DNA from: Lepidurus packardi
Taxonomy: Eukaryota > Arthropoda > Branchiopoda > Notostraca > Triopsidae
Length of the DNA stretch: 64,000 bases
Direction: 5' to 3'
Assembly: GCA_023053545.1 (NCBI GenBank)
Contig: JAKZAN010000005.1
Location: 4,836,001 to 4,900,000 of the forward strand
Part shown: piece by piece, positions 38,293 to 50,208 of the stretch
Layout of the letters: each line of letters begins with the position of its first letter
Numbering within the stretch: position 1 is the first letter of the stretch
Notes under the pieces: model-generated
Told to the model about the DNA's origin: nothing
Databases searched by the model: none
Seen by the model: the letters and a program-made list of their open reading frames with translations, nothing else
Program-made: the position numbers and the translations under genes

Positions 38293-40264
38293 TCACATAT
38301 CTTCGGGGAATAGGCCGATCTTCAAGGGTTCGTCTTCCATGTGTTGCATCTTCACGGTTGACTTATCCGTCACTGCCCAGGACTGTAATTCGCTACTCGA
38401 AAAGAGCAAGAATATTAAACCTCCGATGGTATACGCTCCAGCTAAGATTAACATGACGTAGTTCCATTCTTCACTCGACCCCTAAACGTAAGAATTGGTT
38501 AGAGTAATGTAATGGTTCCTCCATTTTGCATAGTTACATTTTTGGTAATGTGCGAGATAACGAGTGGCATAAAGAACCCGGGTGTATTGCTCACAGTAGC
38601 TTTCATTCCCTCAATCACACCCGTGTATTGTGGAGCCATATCCAAAATGGCATACCCAAATCCGCCACATATCGCAAACTCGGTACCAACTAAAGACAAG
38701 CTGATTAACGCCACAGCCACGTACTTGTATGATGAAGGTAGCTGAGACAAGGCTACGAGAATTAATGCCGGGAAAAACAGTCCTTTATAGGAAGTAAATA
38801 TTATATTAGCCTTTTAGAAAAGTCGTAGAACAAGATATGAAGTTGTATCTTACCAAAAGAATTGAACATTTTTCTCGTTGCTGTTAAGGAGAACCTGTTA
38901 GTGGCTCGGATACAGTCGAAAAAGGGCCCCACTAGGAAATGTGTAAACAAGGCGCAGATACCTGGAATAGCAGACATGATGCCATTCTATAGATTGAAAA
39001 AGCCAAAATATTTTGTTTTGTTGTTCATTTTTTGAAGGAGGGTAAGGAGGACCTGTTCAACATCAAAATGAAGTACTTCTCGCATATAAGTAGGTTGGAA
39101 TATCAAAAGACTCATGTGTCCAGCAAAGTGGAACAATGTTGTGAAAATGACAGCCCAGATCGGTACTGACGTCAGAATTCCTTTCCAGGGCACCGGCGGC
39201 TGACCGAAAAAATTAGATAAGGAGTATTACGGAAATTTATATTATACCTTTTTCATTTGGACCCTGTTCGGTCGGTTTGATATTATGTAGAATTTCTCAG
39301 CCTCGCTGATCAAAGGATGCTTCTCAGGGGTGTCGTATACCAGAAAAAGTGCCGTAATGGACCAAGCTAACGCTATGCTGCCTGGAAGTATAGTAAGGAC
39401 CAATTGCTTTTCATTTTTTAAAAAACATTTTGAGTCTTATACCGTTAACATAAAAGATAGATGACCACCCCAAATGCTTGCATAGGAAACCAGAAATCGG
39501 ATTGTTCACCATGGAGGCTAAAATGAAGCCAGCGAACGCAAAGCCGACTAGAAATCCTTGTTCTGCTGGAACACACCATTGGACCAGTAATGGCATTTGT
39601 GACGGAATGAACAAACCCTAAGAAAATAAACAGGGACTTCAAAACGTGCACTCGGTTCGAAACTTCACCGACGTACAAAACCTGCTCCGCAGAACAACCT
39701 CAGGATAAAGAAGAGATTCGTACTGTAGCGAACCACTATCGGCGAAATAAGTGTAAGAAAACTGCAAAAGAAAGCAGAGGAAACCGTGAGGAGTTTCCCG
39801 CCGCCTATTCGGTTGGAAATTAACCCGCCCACGAATTGGGTACACAAGAGACCATAAAAGGAGGCTCCGAGTATCCTCCCTTGGAGGTCCTTATCCCAGT
39901 CGAACTCTCCAATGTCCTTTTCCAGTCAGCGATAAAAATGTGCAGTGGAAAATCGGAATATTTACCTCAGTTGAATTTGAAGAACATGATGAATCTACGA
40001 CGGAATCTGTGACATTACTATCATCTCTAGACTGGCAGGCAGAATGAGATCGAGTCATACAAACGATAGCGAAACTCATTAATGTTGTTTGGGTCATCAC
40101 TACGCTCATTGATCCCAAGCACATTAAAAAGGAGTGAGCTAACCTGAAGGATCCAATCATGCGTGCTAGAAAGGAAAATATAATCAAAATTCATTAAGCG
40201 AGTTAATTTTAATTGTTCTCTAAGACTCACTTGGTGCTGTTCTATGTGCCGTTAACTCCGCCAT
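38293..40264 (-). CDS. SLC17-family MFS transporter 2, tandem paralogue of the preceding gene
   Basis: ATG 40262-40264 opens MAELTAHRTAP; the first intron again falls before Thr-Arg at the start of TM1, and later introns match those of its neighbour, which marks a tandem duplication. Segments: FLMCLGSMSVVMTQTTLMSF, a loop with NVTDS and NSTE sites, GTQFVGGLISNRIGGGK, FAGFILASMVNNPISGFLCK, PTYMREVLHFDVEQ, EFAICGGFGYAILDMAPQYTGV, SEEWNYVMLILAGAY, and a longer C-tail (MQHMEDEPLKIGLF) than gene 1, ending at TGA 38293-38295. The A-motif is less canonical than in gene 1 (SNRIGGGK versus ADKLGGKR), so transport properties may differ. Confidence 0.88.
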
Positions 40265-41720
40265 TTTAACTGAGAAATGAAATGTGAAACCACCGTTGGA
40301 TTTTTGATGAAAGTATCCCAACTGCCGGTCCCAATAAACGCCAGACTTTCAAGTTCACGACCAAGAACGGAGTTAGCTTTACGAAAATCACACGGGATGA
40401 CGATGTTGTAATCCTGATGATATTGCATTATATTATCTTGGAATCTGATAAGATCTTTCATCGGGTTATCACGAGCGGTTTCCCATTATCCAGGAAAAAT
40501 TCTAGGTCAACAAGACATTCACTCGCGCTTACTGCGGTTTTCTTGCTCTTGTCCTCATTCTAAGTTTAGCTGTCTTCCTTTCCTTTTATCACGCTGACGC
40601 TTATACGTGAGCTTCGCCATAAAGTGCCGGTCCACTACTGAAAGTTCGAAGAAGTTTAGCTGTAGCGCTGTTGTCCTCGAGCATTTAGACTTTCGTATAG
40701 CCTTCTGGGAGTCTTACGTACCCTTTTTTACCTGAGTTAATCCCACATTAGTGAGTCGTCTATAAACGACTCTGGTAAGGTTAATGGACAGTAACAGTTT
40801 TCCAATTGACGCAGTTGCTACAACTCACTTAACTTTAATCGGCATTAGCTATAACGACCAGTAAAGTTAGGTGTATATAACTTAATGAACAAAAAGTTAG
40901 GACCAGGATGGCAAATAAGCATTTCTCGTCACTTCTCAAAAAGTTTTGCTCATGGAAATATAGAAAATAACCTATACGGGTTAAAATCGGAATTAGTCTT
41001 CTCATACTCATCGTTTCTTTTCTAGTCTAGGCCTTAACCCGACGCAAATGCACGCAATAATGCTCTGAAAATTCGAAAGTTTTGTTGGAATCTGGCTTCT
41101 GTCATTGTTGGCAGTTGGCACTATGTGGAGCAATCAAGCTCCAAAAGAAATGAGGTGTTGCGGACTAACTACGATAAAGATGGTTATAACAAACCGTTTC
41201 AGAGCTTCCGGTTTATTTAAATACCTGGAGAACTCAGGAGACGGTCTATAACTGATGCTATTGCATGAGATAAATTATTTCTTTTATTACTAGCTAATAT
41301 TCTGAGCAAAATTAGCAGCTGAATCAGAAAAAGTATTTCTGCCTGAAACCTTGTAAAAAAGAAATTTATTGACCAAAGGTGCGTACATGAAAACGTCAAT
41401 TTTTTGCCCTTCGAATGGACTTCGAATGGCGAGCCAGTGCTTAACTATGTGAAGATGCTGCACCTTTACATATACGTCTTAAGCGCAAGTAATAAGAATT
41501 GGAAAGCTTGAAGATTCATTCGTGTCCCGTCTAGCCTAGGCATAAGATTTAACAGCTGCAGAAATTTACATACCGAGCTAGGTTATAGTCTTAAACTATA
41601 GAAATTAAGAATTCTCCTGGCGTCTGATCTGACCTTGCATTCTTGTAAGGGGGAGCGGGGTTCTTTTGTTGCCACGAAGGTCGAAGTCCGGTATCCTAAC
41701 GCAAACTTTTTTTTATTTGA
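40265..41720. other. Intergenic between SLC17-like gene 2 and HELQ
   Basis: Only short frames without recognisable features on both strands. The left part should hold the promoter of the SLC17-like gene (minus strand), the right part that of HELQ. The frame at 40252-40461 (-) overlaps the SLC17 first exon region and is not supported. Confidence 0.5.
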
Positions 41721-41731
41721 AAATCTAAACT

Positions 41732-41795
41732 TTTGGCGCTTGGGTTTTGATTGGCTGATACGCTGGACTCGCCTTTTGTTTACTTTTTTTGGCGG
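41732..41795 (+). promoter_or_regulatory. HELQ promoter with two E2F-like sites and an inverted CCAAT box
   Basis: TTTGGCGC at 41732-41739 and TTTGGCGG at 41788-41795 flank GATTGGCTGA (41749-41758, inverted CCAAT). There is no TATA box. Located 110-170 bp before the HELQ start codon. The arrangement resembles that upstream of the DIDO1/PHF3-like gene. Consensus match only. Confidence 0.45.
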
Positions 41796-41902
41796 CATAC
41801 ATTGGAAGGTAAATTGGATGCGAGTGACCTTCAGTAAGCTTATTTGTGTTAAGTTCGTTGTGATAATTGGCGTTTATCGTAAAATTTGCTGCTAGAATTA
41901 CC

Positions 41903-44900
41903 ATGACAAGTTCAAGTCAAACAAATTCAAGTGGTGTTGATAAGTCTTCGATGGGAGAATTGAAAGGGGTATCTGGCACCTCAACGTTGACACCCGAACG
42001 TTTACTGTCGTCTCAAGATGATTCCATTTTCTTCGACATTGATCTGACGTTAATAAACAGCGATATGACGTTAATAAACAGTACTCCAACCTCTCGTAAA
42101 TCGTTAAAAAGATCAGCCTCTCCAGAAACTCCAGATTTATTTGAAGATAGCGAATCTTTCGTCAATAAATCCCCAATTTTTAAAACATCCCAGAGAAAAC
42201 CAAGACGACTTTACACATCGCCAAGAATTCTACAGCCTCTCCCTAGCAACCAAGACACACAAACCCTGACGAGACTTAGTTACAGCGAAAATTCTATGTC
42301 TTGTCCAAACAATCTCATTGGGGGTCTTAATTCCGGGTTAAGAAATATTCTAGCTCGAAATGCCTTAGTAGGATCACCCATGTTAGGACATCCAAACCTA
42401 GAAGCCTCTCAACTAAAACTTCCTACTCAGCTCAACTTCTCAATGTCTGCCAGCGTGAACGGAGCTGTAGACGACTCTTTCTTTGGATTACCTGACAGTA
42501 TACGAAAGCTTCTCGAACATCACAGAGGAATCCCTAGTCTATATAGTAAATTAAATTCCTCTTTTAAACAGAAAAATATACCATGACTAATTTCTTTTGT
42601 TTAACGTAGAATGGCAAGAAGAATGTTTAAACTTAGCTCTATCCAAGCCTACTGAAAACCTGTTATACTCACTCCCGACCTCAGGAGGGAAAACGCTTGT
42701 CGCTGAGATTTTAATGCTGCGTGAAATACTGTGTTTCCAACGTGATTGTCTCTTTGTGATCCCTTACATCTCATTAGTTGAAGAAAAGGTATATAAGCTC
42801 TTTCGAATCTTGGTCAAAGTTTTTATTGTCGTAATCGTAGGTTAGAGCGCTCTCCCCGTTGGCCGTTGAACTAGGTTTCATTGTTGAAGAATATGCAGGA
42901 AGTCGAGGAGCTTTACCCCCTAGGAAACGTCGCAAACGGAATTGCATTTATGTGGCCACAATGGAAAAGGCCCATGGCTTGGCCAATTCCCTGTTGGAAC
43001 TCCATCGCTTTTCGGAAATTGGTTTGATGGCCATCGACGAAGTTCACATGGTTGGGGAAGGAGGCAGGAGAGGATCTGGGCTGGAAACCTTGATAACGAA
43101 AACCAAGCTTGCGTCAAGTTTGTCTATTAACCAGGAAAATTCGGACATTTGAGACCATCTCCTTGTTTTCTTTCTGGTTAAAAGATGGACCTCGAATTGT
43201 CGCCATGAGCGCGACAGTGGGAAATTTGGAAGAATTGGCACGGTTCTTGCGAGCTACGGTATACCTAGGACATTTTCGACCTGTGCCATTGAAGGAGTAT
43301 CTCAAAGTAGGAGACCATTTATGGGAAATTGACAATAACCGCCGTAGCGAAAACTCACTGAAAAATGGCAGGGCCTTAGCATTTAAAGTATTGTTCTGCT
43401 CTTGATTTACTCAAATATTTTTCATTAATTATCTTTCTTTTTCTATAGTACACTCCTGAGCAACGAAAAAGCGACCCCGATTTCATTGGAGGCTTAGTCA
43501 TGGAGGTGGTTCCTCAGTTCTCTTGCCTGGTATTTTGTTCCACGAAAAGGAACTGCGAAAGCGTGGCGCTTCTCATCTGCAAAATTATGCAGAGCAGTGA
43601 TGCTCTGCGAGAACAGAATCAAGTTCCCAAACAAGCCTTGCTACTAGCCTTAAAGCAAGCAGGAGAGCAGTTATGTCCAGTATTGGAACAAACCGTCCCG
43701 TTTGGCGTGGCCTATCATCATTCAGGTTCGTTTCTCCTAAGCCTAGCGATTATTTTAAACTCTTTGTTTAGGGTTGACAGCCGATGAGCGAAAATTGCTA
43801 GAAGAGGCCTTTTTGGCTGGAACGTTGTGTTGTATCTGTTGCACCTCAACCTTAGCCGCTGGCGTTAATCTGCCTGCAAGAAGAGTAAGCTTTTTGTTAT
43901 TAATTTTTAAGATAACCGTGTAAGTTGAATGTTTGTAATTTGTAGGTCATTATCAGAGCTCCATATATTGCGTCGGATATGCTGAGTCGAACGCGTTACC
44001 AGCAAATGATAGGGAGGGCAGGAAGGGCAGGGTTAGATACTATTGGGGAGAGTATAACCATCGTAAAAGTCGACGAAGTTAAGAAAGTAATTTAGTTTGA
44101 TTTTTGAAACATTTCTTTAGTCTTTTTTTAAGGTATTTAGTGCTCTGAATGGACCGGTAGAGAAGGTTAGGAGTTGTTTAATGGACGATGGACAACGTGG
44201 ACTGCAAATGCTGCTTCTAAGTACCATTACGTTGAATATTGGTGGACAAACACCTCGATTGCTCTTGGAAAACTTGCTTTTAATGACTCTGTGGGGTCAA
44301 CAAGCAACTGCAGAAGGCTTGGATATCCGAACATTGGTTAAGGAAGCGTTGAACGATCTTTTGAAAGCAGGATTGCTCCTTCAGTTGAACGTTTCCGAGT
44401 TTGATTGGGAGGTGGAGCTAAAGGTATCCAAATTAGGTCAAGCTGCCTTAAAAGGTAACTTAAACTTTATGTGCATCCAGTTGGTTAACTAATTAAGTTT
44501 GCTTACAGGATGCATTGAATTAGATAAAGCTGGACCTTTGTACCGTGATCTGGAGAAAGCTCAGATGGGATTAATGCTCAGAACTCGACTGCATTTGCTT
44601 TACCTCGTAACACCCTATGAACTCGTAGGCACTATTGTTCCTCAACCTTCTGTGTACCTGAAGATGGTAGGATAGAATTTTTGTTTAAGCGCTTTTCTAT
44701 ATTGTATTTTTTTTTCAGTTTGCTCGATTGCAAGAAGATGACATGAATGTGGGAAGATCTCTGGGTATTAACGAAGCGATGCTGATTAGGATGATGTCTG
44801 GGACGAACTTAAAAGTATGAAGAAACGTTCTTTCACGATTTGTTTTAATCTTTTAAGTTGGCGGATTTACAGGAAAAGGAATTTGTAACATCTAGGTTTT

Positions 44901-45549
44901 ACATAACGTTGATACTGAACGATGTTTGGCAAGGGAAAGACGTATGGGAAGTGGCCAGTACATATGGAACGACCAGAGGAGCTGTGCAAAACTTGCTCAG
45001 TTCAGCAGTGGCATTTTCCAATAGTGTTCTCCGCTTCTGTGAGGTAAGCTGAAGACCTGGAAGATCTAATGTCATACAGCTCTTATATAACCCTTCCGGA
45101 AAGGTGTTTGACGAGTTCTGGGCATTCGCGAGTCTTTTGGATACATTTTCGAAGCAGATGGCTCTGTGCGCTCAGTCAGAACTGATTCCACTCTTAGAAT
45201 TACCTGCTGTGAAGAAAGTATGCCACTGGTAAATTTCAAAATTAATTTTCTTTTCAACGTTTTTGTTGTAGGGTCGAGCAATGCAGCTATTCAAAGCAGG
45301 CTACCGAACTTTGCGGAGTGTAGCTAATGCCAATCCGCAGGATATGATCACGAGGATAGAGCTTTTGCCTTCACGTGTGGCAAAGCAGATCATTGCTGCC
45401 GCTAAAGTAAACAAAGAACGTTCCCATCGCTATTCTAATCTGCTGCGTAGATGTTGATTGTGGAAAAGGCTGAAGCTTTGCAAGAAGAAGCCGAATTTCT
45501 CGCCATGGGTGTAAATTTTCGTAATGAACTTTCACCTGAAGATATGTAG
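41903..45549 (+). CDS. HELQ: HELQ (HEL308) superfamily 2 DNA helicase
   Basis: About a dozen exons; ATG 41903 ([11 protein letters not shown]), stop TAG 45547-45549. The first exon (to 42545) encodes a disordered Ser-rich N-terminus; exon 2 from 42610 begins [10 protein letters not shown]. Helicase motifs in order: Walker [31 protein letters not shown] box in [10 protein letters not shown], motif [23 protein letters not shown], motif [16 protein letters not shown], motif [20 protein letters not shown]. The C-terminal winged-helix and helix-hairpin-helix region ends with [23 protein letters not shown] is a 3'-5' helicase acting at stalled forks with RAD51 paralogues and annealing resected ends. 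All motifs are intact. An 18-bp direct repeat near 42048-42085 doubles the segment MTLINS. Confidence 0.95.
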
Positions 45550-45807
45550 CTAGTCCTAATTTGGAACAAGTTTTCAAGTCATTTAGCCAAGACTTGTTTA
45601 CAAACAAGGAAGTTTCATAATACAAGCGGTCCAATGTGGTTTCCACAGCTTCGTTTTTGGCGGTTCCCGTAGTTTTATAATCCTCCGTATTGTGACGCTA
45701 CTGTCGCAAAAGCTTTTCAAGCTATCCCGAAGGTTTTGCGGCTCGAGTATTTCTGTTTTCTTTTACGCAACAAATGTGACTTTCCGTATATCTAAAAAGA
45801 CGTTATC

Positions 45808-47532
45808 ATGAGTTCTTTAATCAAAGAATCGTCATTTGTATCTGATCTGTATTCAAGAAAGCTAGAAACAGGTGAACCGAATCTAGTTCACATATCCAGA
45901 GGATTTGCCTCTGCTCCAAACTCTCCGAGGCCCTTTTTTGGTTTGGCTCAACGCGTACTAAATCAGCAAGTCGCTGAAAATGTTTCCAAAACTGACGCTG
46001 AACCTATAGATAAATTGGCAGCTCGACTCTGTGCCATGTTTCCCACCGCTCGCGAATACGAAGTCAAAAAGCTCCTGAAACGTTATCATTATAGAGAAGC
46101 GGTGGTTGTCAGCGCTTTGCAAGTTCAGAAGCATCCAGTCACCATGAAAGGACCAGGGCCGCATGCTTCTCCTTCGCAAGCTAGACATTACGGAAGGGCT
46201 TGGCTTGAAAGCTCCGAGAACAAAGAATCTCAGTTTGACGGGCCTAAAAGCATTATTACTGTACCTAGTAGTCCCTTACCGCGCCCAGGGAGTTCTGCTG
46301 AAACTAGCTATACCATCGGGTCTCCTCGAACTTGGGATAAATTGAGAGGAACTTGTCTTGGATCACCTAAATTAAAACCTCCCTCGTCGCCCAAGATTAA
46401 GCTGAGGTATTAGCATGACAAGATCGTAGACTATATGGAGCATCTTCTTGTAGTACATTGCATTTCGTTGTCGTACCGTAGTTATCTCCGTTTTCAGTTC
46501 AAGGTATGCCACGTTAACTTTATTATTTTATCTTTCGTTGACACGCTTCCTTGCTAGAAGTACGGTGTTTTGAAATCCTTGTTGTCTTCATATAGGTACT
46601 TGAAGAGTGTCTTTCCCAAGGCCGAGGAGACCTTCCTATTGGATCTGTTATCCAACTCGGATAATAATGTCCAAACAGCCACCCAAATGCTGTTAACATT
46701 GGGTCATGAAAAACGGAATTTTCCTCTGCCGTTAACCCCAAAAAAATCAATTCTGGATAAAGTAGATACTATTACGTTGACAAGTTCTGTTCATCCCACT
46801 ACGCCACCTCCTCGACGCTCGAAAACTTTTGATGAAAAACTAGAAGGTAGAACGCTGGACTATCATAACTTTATCACATTCTACTAAGCATTTTTTTTTT
46901 AGCGAAACGTGTGTTAGTGGGGCAGTTCCAAGACGTGGTCGAGCAGGTTATTGAATTGGCGTTGGAAAGCACGGATTACGATGAGGTGAAGGCTAGCCAC
47001 GTATTAACTAATGCGAAGAAAGAAGCAGTCTATTCCAACAAAAATTGTGACATTATAGACACTAAGTATGTCATTCGTATTCTTTGACTTCTGCGTATTG
47101 ATGCCTTTTTGTAGGAAAATTAATTTGATGAAGTATTCGCAAAGTGGACTGTTTCGCGGGTTCACACCTTGCGTTGAAAAAAAAATGTTTTATGATGGCT
47201 TGAAGCGGATGAAACCTAAACATACCGTGTTTCCCCTAAGATTGTTAGCTAAAGGCGCCAATGACGGCTTTCTCGGGTAAACTGTGAATTCCAGATAATC
47301 AAAAGTTTAATAATAAGAAGTTCACATTTTTCACTTTTATTTTAGTGAATCGTATGTACTAACACAAGGATCTTCCGGTAACTACACGCTGCCAGATAAG
47401 GCCAAGGGACCCATAGTAAGCTTGTTGGCAAAGCGAGCTCAAGCGAAAGGTCCGAATTTGAGCTTAATAAGCGGATCTTCAAAATTGGCAAAAGGCTCCA
47501 TGGGAGCCACATATTTCCGTAAACGTGAATAA
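45808..47532 (+). CDS. Unrecognised protein with two CUE-like ubiquitin-binding segments
   Basis: Five exons with consistent phases: 45808-46406, about 46597-46845, about 46903-47065, about 47115-47278, about 47345-47532 (TAA). Start MSSLIKESSFVSDLYSRK. The first CUE/UBA-like segment is LAARLCAMFPTAREYEVKKL, the second YLKSVFPKAEETFLLDLLSN followed by NNVQTATQMLLTLG; both have the FP and Leu-rich pattern of CUE helices. Between them lies a Ser/Pro-rich linker with repeated SSP motifs; the C-terminus is basic with recurring AKG-type tripeptides. I do not recognise the family. Binding of ubiquitin is inferred from the CUE pattern only. It follows HELQ on the same strand with 258 bp between, and an E2F-like TTTGGCGG at about 45655 suggests related regulation. 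Confidence 0.75.
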
Positions 47533-47864
47533 GATTCCAGTAATAAGGTCCTCATTGTTGAACGTAAAACGTATTTTGTCGTCCTTGTCTTGTGCTTTGA
47601 CCAAAATTGATCTCGTATTCGTGCCGAACCAGATAACGTCTTACCGTCCGATTAGTCCAAATAACCTTTACATGTCTGCTGAACGGTGTCTATTTGTGGT
47701 AGTGTAAGATTTACGAGTATGTTCTACGTCTTTGGAGCATTCCAGCATCCATCACAGTATCTTCCCATGTCAGATGAGGCCCAATTCCAAAAAATATTTT
47801 TGAACGTAAACCTTTTTCGCATGAAAACCTCAAAAAAAATACTTGAGTTTAGTGTTCCCTTGCG

Positions 47865-47874
47865 AATAAATAAA
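47865..47874 (+). terminator. Candidate polyadenylation signals (overlapping AATAAA)
   Basis: AATAAATAAA lies about 330 bp behind the stop codon of the CUE-like gene, on its strand, in an AT-rich 3' region. Confidence 0.45.
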
Positions 47875-48186
47875 CTAAAAATTGAGCATTTGAATTCAGT
47901 GTCTCAGCATTTTTTTTGTTGAGGGGGGAGATGGATTTAAATTTAAAACTTCGGTTTTATAAAATAACTTTCTGAATTTGAGATGAGATATACAAGATGG
48001 CGTGTGCTGTCAACTTTAGTGTCAAATCCCCATTGATTTAGTGACTCATTCGCCATCTAGTAAACGTTGGAGTAACTAGCAAGGTTAGGGGGCTTTACCC
48101 ATGTGAGTAATTTGTAAGATTAATAAGGAGATAAAATTGTAACACCTCTTATGGTCCGATCCACCACGTGTTAACCCTTTTTAACC

Positions 48187-48235
48187 ACCAATCATTTGTC
48201 AATGATTTGCCAATCATTTGTCAATGATTGGTAGT
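48187..48235. repeat. Direct and inverted repeat cluster upstream of PTDSS1
   Basis: The unit ccaatcatttgtcaatgatt occurs twice in tandem, spaced by ttg, and the block opens with accaatcatt and closes with aatgattggt, so it is both a direct and an inverted repeat. It includes CCAAT on both strands. It lies about 100-145 bp before the PTDSS1 start codon and may be part of its promoter. Confidence 0.75.
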
Positions 48236-48331
48236 GACATAAAAGTGGCGCTATTCTTGTTATCTAGATCTGGGTACCTTCTGGATCTCCCTATTTTGCT
48301 GCAGTAGTAGTAAATAGTTTTACTTGCCACC

Positions 48332-50208
48332 ATGGCTAGTAGGAAACGTACTGTATCCTCGTCCCTGAACCTTAATGATCATTTTTACAGCATCAATGAA
48401 AGACCAGTAGATGATATTTCCTTGGACTTCTTTTACAAACCCCACACGGTGACTTTGCTCAGTGTTTGCGTGTGTTGGCTCTTGTATTCAGCATTTACCA
48501 GGTGCGTTGGTTTTTTAAACACAAATTTACATACAGCTATTTCTCTCTGTGTCCTACGAGAATGGATCTTCAATTATGATTGCAGCAAACCTGTTGATAA
48601 TCGGTCTTATTGAATAGGAATGATGACGATTTCAGGGACAACGTGTGGGCCGGATTGATGAGTTTAACCTTCTTTTTCTTGGTCGTCTCAGTATTAGCTT
48701 TTCCCAATGGTCCGTTTACGCGACCTCATCCTGCAGTTTGGCGTATGGTGTTCGGCGCAAGTGTTTTGTACTTGCTGGCCTTACAGTTTCTTCTCTTCCA
48801 AAATTACGAGACGGTTCGCGGAATCTTGCTATGGATTGATCCTTCTTTGACTAATTTCCATATCGATATGGAAAAGGTAAAAAGGCAAAAGAAAGAGATC
48901 CCTTAAACAGTTTTTTATTATATCTTTATAACGTAGGAATATGGTGTCAATTGTTCGGATATTTCCGTTGAGAAATTCTGGAGCCATGTGGACGTTTTTG
49001 CCTTTGCTCATTTTTTTGGCTGGCTAATGAAAGCCTTGCTAGTAAGACACTATGGGATCTTATGGACCATTAGTGTCATGTGGGAAATTACAGAAGTAGG
49101 TTTATTTATTCATTCCTTCTAGTTTTGTATTGATTTTTTATATATTCCTATAACTAGGTTGCATTTGCTCATTTGTTGCCCAATTTCGTGGAATGTTGGT
49201 GGGATGCTTTGATCTTGGATATTCTCTTATGCAATGGATTAGGCATTTGGGTTGGCATGAGGATCTGCAAATGGCTTGAAATGAGAGAGTATAACTGGGA
49301 GTCGATCAAGTAAATGCTTCCAAAATCATTTACACGTTGATTCATCTAAACGTCGAGTCTTTCAAACTTTGACTAAAACTTATCTTATTTCGTAGAGATA
49401 TCCATTCAACTACAGGAAAAATTAAGCGCGCTGTGCTGCAATTTACCCCTGAATCTTGGACGCACGTTCGTTGGTTAGATCCCAATTCGTCATACATGCG
49501 TTTTATGGCCGTAGGCCAGTTGGTTATTTACTGGCAAATATCTGAGCTAAACACTTTTTTCCTCAAGCATATTTTCGAACTGCCGCCTGCTCATCCCATT
49601 AACATCACTCGGATTCTGTTAGTTGGCCTAATCGTCTCGCCTTCCATCAGGTAAACGCTCAACGAATAGTTTTAAACTGTTTTTTTTATTTTCTTAACGT
49701 GTTTTGATTTATAGGCAGTATTATTCTTACGTAACTGACACACGTTGTAAGCGTGTAGGCACACAGTGCTGGGTTTATGGTGCCATTATGTTTACTGAGG
49801 CTATTATCTGTCTCAAGTTTGGCGCCGATATCTTCGAACGTGCCCAAGGTTTAAATGTTGTCATCTGGTTCCTCGTCCAGAGCATCTTATCCATTGCTTG
49901 CGTCTATTGGTGCGTTGTATGGCAGTGGCACGCCAAAGTAATGTTTATCAAATCCTAACGTTATCTGCACACTTTTAACCCCTTCCCCCCAAAAAATGGA
50001 TAGGAAGCTTCAGAAAGAGCTAGTGGGAAGGAAGATGGTTCTCCGACAATGTCGTCATCTGGTTTGCCCAGCTCTGGTAAGTCCATGAGCAAATCTTACG
50101 TTATTTCAGTTTCATGGTTCTAAGAAATGGTGTTCAGGAACAAATTCCACCAATACACCGAGGAAACGGAGGAATGTAAAACAAGCAGGAGTTGTGAACT
50201 CACATTAA
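48332..50208 (+). CDS. PTDSS1: Phosphatidylserine synthase 1 (base-exchange enzyme)
   Basis: Multi-exon, start [13 protein letters not shown] at 48332 (Kozak-like caccATGG), first exon to 48500, stop TAA 50206-50208. Strong family landmarks: [131 protein letters not shown]. It is an ER/mitochondria-associated membrane enzyme that exchanges the head group of phosphatidylcholine (PTDSS1) or phosphatidylethanolamine (PTDSS2) for serine. Sequence details resemble human PTDSS1 more than PTDSS2. Several membrane helices; Ser-rich then basic C-tail ([12 protein letters not shown]). Confidence 0.95.

Noticed and set aside
41583-41798. Minus-strand 71-codon frame, very basic, starting MPPKKVNKRR
   Set aside because: It lies across the HELQ promoter (E2F and CCAAT sites), matches no family I know, and its basic composition follows from the T/A-rich sequence. 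A tiny divergent gene is not excluded but unsupported.
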